Of a stretch of DNA of 64,000 nt, positions 60,931-64,000 are shown piece by piece. The position numbers and the translations under genes were made by a program. The stretch is taken from contig OW121743.1 in the NCBI GenBank assembly GCA_933228675.1, positions 112,951,781-113,015,780 of the forward strand, in the 5' to 3' direction. How positions within the stretch are numbered: the first letter of the stretch is position 1; each line of letters opens with the position of its first letter. This DNA is from Stomorhina lunata. Taxonomy: Eukaryota; Arthropoda; Insecta; Diptera; Rhiniidae. The notes beneath the pieces are model-generated. The model did not search any database and was not told where the DNA came from. It worked only from the letters and a program-made list of their open reading frames with translations.

Positions 60931-61523
60931 ATTTTTTTGAGAGATTTTAATTTGATATTTTATAGAAATGTTGAAAGAAAACAATGGATTTTATCAGTAC
61001 ATATATTATTTAAAAAAAGCACAGGTCACCTAAATAGATTTAAATTGCCATACTGACGAAAAGGGTAGGGTATTTAAAGACCGGACTTGGCGGACAATAT
61101 TTTTTTTAATTAGTATCCTTTGACTATCTTTACATCTTTGTCTTTTAAACTTTAACCTCAAAGAACTTGATTGTAAAGAATGTTAAAAAAACAAACCCTT
61201 TTTATAAATCTATATAAGTTTTTGCGGTCATTCAAGATTTAAAGAACAAGGATTACAAGGATTAATAGATAGATAAATGAAACTGTATATCACTAGCTTT
61301 TAAAGTGTCTTAAAACTTTTATAATTTTAAATTATTTATTAAATTTTATTTTCATTACTAAAGAAAAATATTTTTCAAACATTTTTTTTTTGGTTTTTTT
61401 TATTTAATTTAAAAAATTTTATTTAAACTCTATTGTATTCAAAACAAAAACATTGTAAAATTCCATAAAAATTTCACTTTTCCCTTCGCGTTATTGTATG
61501 TTTGGCTTTTTTTATGAAACAGT
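60931..61523. other. unique DNA, no gene seen
   Basis: GGGTAGGGTATTTAAAGACC near 61062 may be an element end. No coding region. Confidence 0.45.
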
Positions 61524-62820
61524 ACCTGGTTGACCGAGCCTTGCTCGGAGCTTTATGATAAGCATTTTGAGGCAAATTTGAAAGTTTTTATATATTTTAT
61601 TTTATAAAGTTAATTTTTAATTATTTTTATTTACTTTTTTTTTATTTACGACCAACACATAGTTTGCATAGTTTACAGTTTAACTCATTTTAATAATTTT
61701 TGAAATTGGTCATACCAACAGAAACCTCCGTCGACTCATGCGCAACAACTTTGCTAAAGACCATAGTCTGATCAAATGCACAGTTTATGATTTATTTCAT
61801 TTTATGTAGTTTTCAGTGGCTTCACCTGAAGTTGTTCATACCAACTAAGAAACCTTCGTTTGCTTATGCGTAACAACTTTGCTTATGATTATAACATGAT
61901 CAAATGCACAGTTTACGATTTAATTCACTTTGAGTAATTTTCTGTGGCGCCACCTGTCGGACGTTGCTCATTCCAATTCATAAACCTTCGTCGGCTTATC
62001 CGCAACAACTTTGCTGAAGATTATAGCATGATTAAATGTACAGCTTACGATTAAATTGACTTTGAGTAAATTTCAGTAGCGCCACCTATCGAAATTTCTT
62101 CATACTAACTAAGAAACCTTCGTCGGCTCATGTGCAACAACTTTGCTAAAGATTGTAGCATGATCAAATGTACAGTTTACGATTTAATTAATTATTAGTA
62201 ATTTTCAGTGACGCCATCTATCGGAAATTAGTTTTATCAACTTTAAAACCTTCGCCGGCTTATCCGCAACATCTTCGCTAAAGAGCATAACATGATCAAA
62301 TGCACAGTTTACTATTCTATAAAGAACATACATACAGACAAACATTCATTTGTTTAAAAGGTATAACATTTCTAATTTTTCCTCCTTTTTATCCCCTAAT
62401 TTCAAAAAAGTTCCATATGCATATTTAGTACTTCTTTGGTACCAATTGAATTCGGTACATTTTATTAAAACGCAGTTAACATAATGTTTCTATTCATATA
62501 ACTTTTTGAGATGTTAAGTTATCATTTTATCCCTTTTTTTTACCTATTTTGGCCCCGAAATCAAAAAATCACCAAATACGTGTTTAAAGTTTCTTTCACA
62601 TCTATTGATTGCAGTACAAAGTTTCTTTCTATATTCAAATTTTGTTTCTATACCTATTACTTAAGGAGATATAGCGTTTTCGTTTTTTTCCCCTTTTTAC
62701 CCGTTTTTACCCTCTTAGAGGCAAAGGTTCCAAAAGTCCCTTCTTCTTCAACCTATAAATCAAAAAAGATACCCACTGTCCAAATTTTATCAAAATCGTT
62801 AGAGCCGTTTTCGAGATAGT

Positions 62821-62852
<32 letters not shown>

Positions 62853-62861
62853 TCTATATAC

Positions 62862-62934
<73 letters not shown>

Positions 62935-62965
62935 CATACAATTATTGCTCGTTTAAGAATATAAT
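61524..62965 (+). mobile_element. 1.4-kb element with ~132-bp internal repeats, copy 3
   Basis: Same start (ACCTGGTTGACCGAGCCTTG), five to six internal repeats (landmarks about 61733, 61861 and 61993, spacing 128 and 132), GAATTCGGTACATT, CAAAATCGTTAGAGCCGTTT, a long TA repeat, and ATTATTGCTCGTTTAAGAAT as the end. No long open frame. Confidence 0.88.
62826..62933. repeat. (TA)n near 3' end of copy 3
   Basis: About 105 bp of TA with small interruptions (TTCTATATACA near 62852, TATGTA near 62878). It explains a spurious alternating Y/I minus-strand frame. Confidence 0.95.
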
Positions 62966-63131
62966 AATAATAATTTCTGTAATTTAAAATAATTATCCCT
63001 ATTGTACACATTTTTGCAACAAACTTTGGTCCAAAATTTATTTCTATAATTTAAGCAAAAAAAAAAGAACCATAAAATAGCAAAAAAAACTTTCTTACTT
63101 AGCACTCACTAAGAGTATAATTTAATTATAA

Positions 63132-63479
63132 TTAAGTAGCCTTTTTAGCAGTTTTTTTTTCACTCTTACAACTAAAAATAAAAACTATTTACAAAAAATC
63201 CAACTCAAATTTACAAACACATTTACTACTTCAGTGCAATATTACAGACCCAATTCAGACTCTAACTTAACCAACACAAACAATAAAAAGCAGCGTCATC
63301 ATTCCGACCAACATCATCATCATGGCCAACACCACTACACCACCATCGCCATTATAGCCAACACAATTATTGTAGTGGTGATATTGTGGCATTGTTTCCT
63401 TGGCTGTTTGCAGTTATTGTCTCCTGCAAATGAAAATATATGTGTGTGTTTCTGTATGTGTGAGTGCGAAGAAGGATAA
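63132..63479 (+). CDS. candidate exon with 116-codon open frame (uncertain)
   Basis: An open frame runs from just after a TAA at 63129 to a TAA at 63477-63479. Its middle is hydrophilic and His-rich (HHSDQHHHHGQHH) and is followed by a hydrophobic stretch (TTIAIIANTIIVVVILWHCF) that could span a membrane. No ATG lies near its start, so an upstream exon would be needed. A GTGAGT donor at 63460 could splice to the acceptor at 63675; in that phase the next exon reads RAIVSIYFV... to a stop at 63736. Composition is GC-richer than the surroundings. No family recognised; a chance frame is a real possibility. Confidence 0.25.
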   Translation, partial: LSSLFSSFFFTLTTKNKNYLQKIQLKFTNTFTTSVQYYRPNSDSNLTNTNNKKQRHHSDQHHHHGQHHYTTIAIIANTIIVVVILWHCFLGCLQLLSPANENICVCFCMCECEEG

Positions 63480-63676
63480 CTTTGTTATAGATGTAAGTAC
63501 AAAGTTGTTGTAGTTTATGGTAACCGCCATTGTATTATTTAAATGGTGTGTAAATTGTTAAGTATTTTAGCTGAGTAGATATTGCACAGTTTAATAACAA
63601 TGAAATAGTTTTTGGTTTGGAATAATAAAAAAATATTATTAAGGAAAAGTTTTAATTTTTCTTTCTTGTTTTCCAG

Positions 63677-63891
63677 TTCGTGCTATTGTTTCTATATATT
63701 TTGTAATTTCTATTACAAGGACAGAGGAGAGCGTTTAAGTAATGAATGCTTAATTTCAGCAGAAGTTGCAGTAAGGGAAAAAAACCTTGTTTATATTGTT
63801 TTCAATTGAAATTTATTGATTGGATAATTACTGTTTAATAAAATGTTATTTTCATTAAAATATTTTGCAGCTCAAAGATCTTAAGCTCTAA
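63677..63891 (+). CDS. candidate terminal exon pair with 100-bp intron (uncertain)
   Basis: A strong acceptor (TTTCTTTCTTGTTTTCCAG) precedes 63677. One frame stays open to GTT GCA|GTAAGG (donor at 63771), and an acceptor TATTTTGCAG at 63869-63870 opens a second piece. Spliced in phase 0 the end reads ...RLSNECLISAEVALKDLKL followed by a TAA at 63889-63891. The 100-bp intron has fly-like size and sites. The upstream exon is not found: the frame entering through the nearby GAT|GTAAGT donor (63493) meets a stop. No family recognised. Confidence 0.3.
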
Positions 63892-64000
63892 ATCACTAAC
63901 ATAATTTACAAATTAAGTATAATTTAAAGTCTGAACTCTTTTAATTGAATTTTGTTAAATATTGCAAATTCTTTTTTTCATTTCTAATCTTCTTTTCCGA
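63892..64000. other. window edge, no feature seen
   Basis: AT-rich sequence; no polyadenylation signal (AATAAA) seen before the edge. Confidence 0.4.

Noticed and set aside
62820..63011. Tyr/Ile alternating minus-strand frame
   Set aside because: It is a translation of the TA microsatellite.

Overview
This is AT-rich, intron-like or intergenic DNA from an insect, most likely a higher (probably calyptrate) fly. That placement is inference. It rests on fly-type splice sites, GACA and TA microsatellites, and dispersed repeat families of a style common in higher Diptera. No complete gene is visible and nothing looks bacterial. Most long open frames are artefacts of tandem repeats.

Roughly half of the window is about a dozen tandem arrays built on one self-complementary core, TTTTCTATAGAAAA. 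Each array has its own linker and period: 29 bp (1-2945, 33.5-35.9 kb, 37.0-40.2 kb), 25-26 bp (5.3-6.7 kb), 33 bp (8.9-11.8 and 12.9-15.8 kb), about 30 bp (17.1-19.3 and 25.1-28.0 kb), 31 bp (29.5-31.8, 44.1-46.7 and 48.7-51.2 kb), and degenerate forms (7.7-8.0, 52.0-54.8 and 59.5-60.7 kb). Some are degenerate; others, such as 37743-39060, are almost perfectly homogeneous. They carry inversions, segmental duplications and higher-order repeats.

Between and inside the arrays are dispersed elements. There are three copies of a ~1.4-kb element with ~132-bp internal repeats (20.7, 57.9 and 61.5 kb). Six copies of a short MITE-like element (17.5, 19.1, 35.1, 45.8, 60.2 and 60.8 kb) all lie in arrays. 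There are also tRNA-like B-box sequences and a minus-strand hammerhead-ribozyme-like fold at 39.4 kb next to a repeat insertion.

The best evidence for genes is two short internal exons on the minus strand, 33290-33393 and 11809-11836. Both have near-consensus splice sites and their reading phases are compatible. If real, a minus-strand gene crosses the window with a ~21-kb intron made largely of these arrays. Weaker plus-strand exon candidates lie at the right edge (63.1-63.9 kb). Apart from these, the unique stretches hold nothing I can support as coding.
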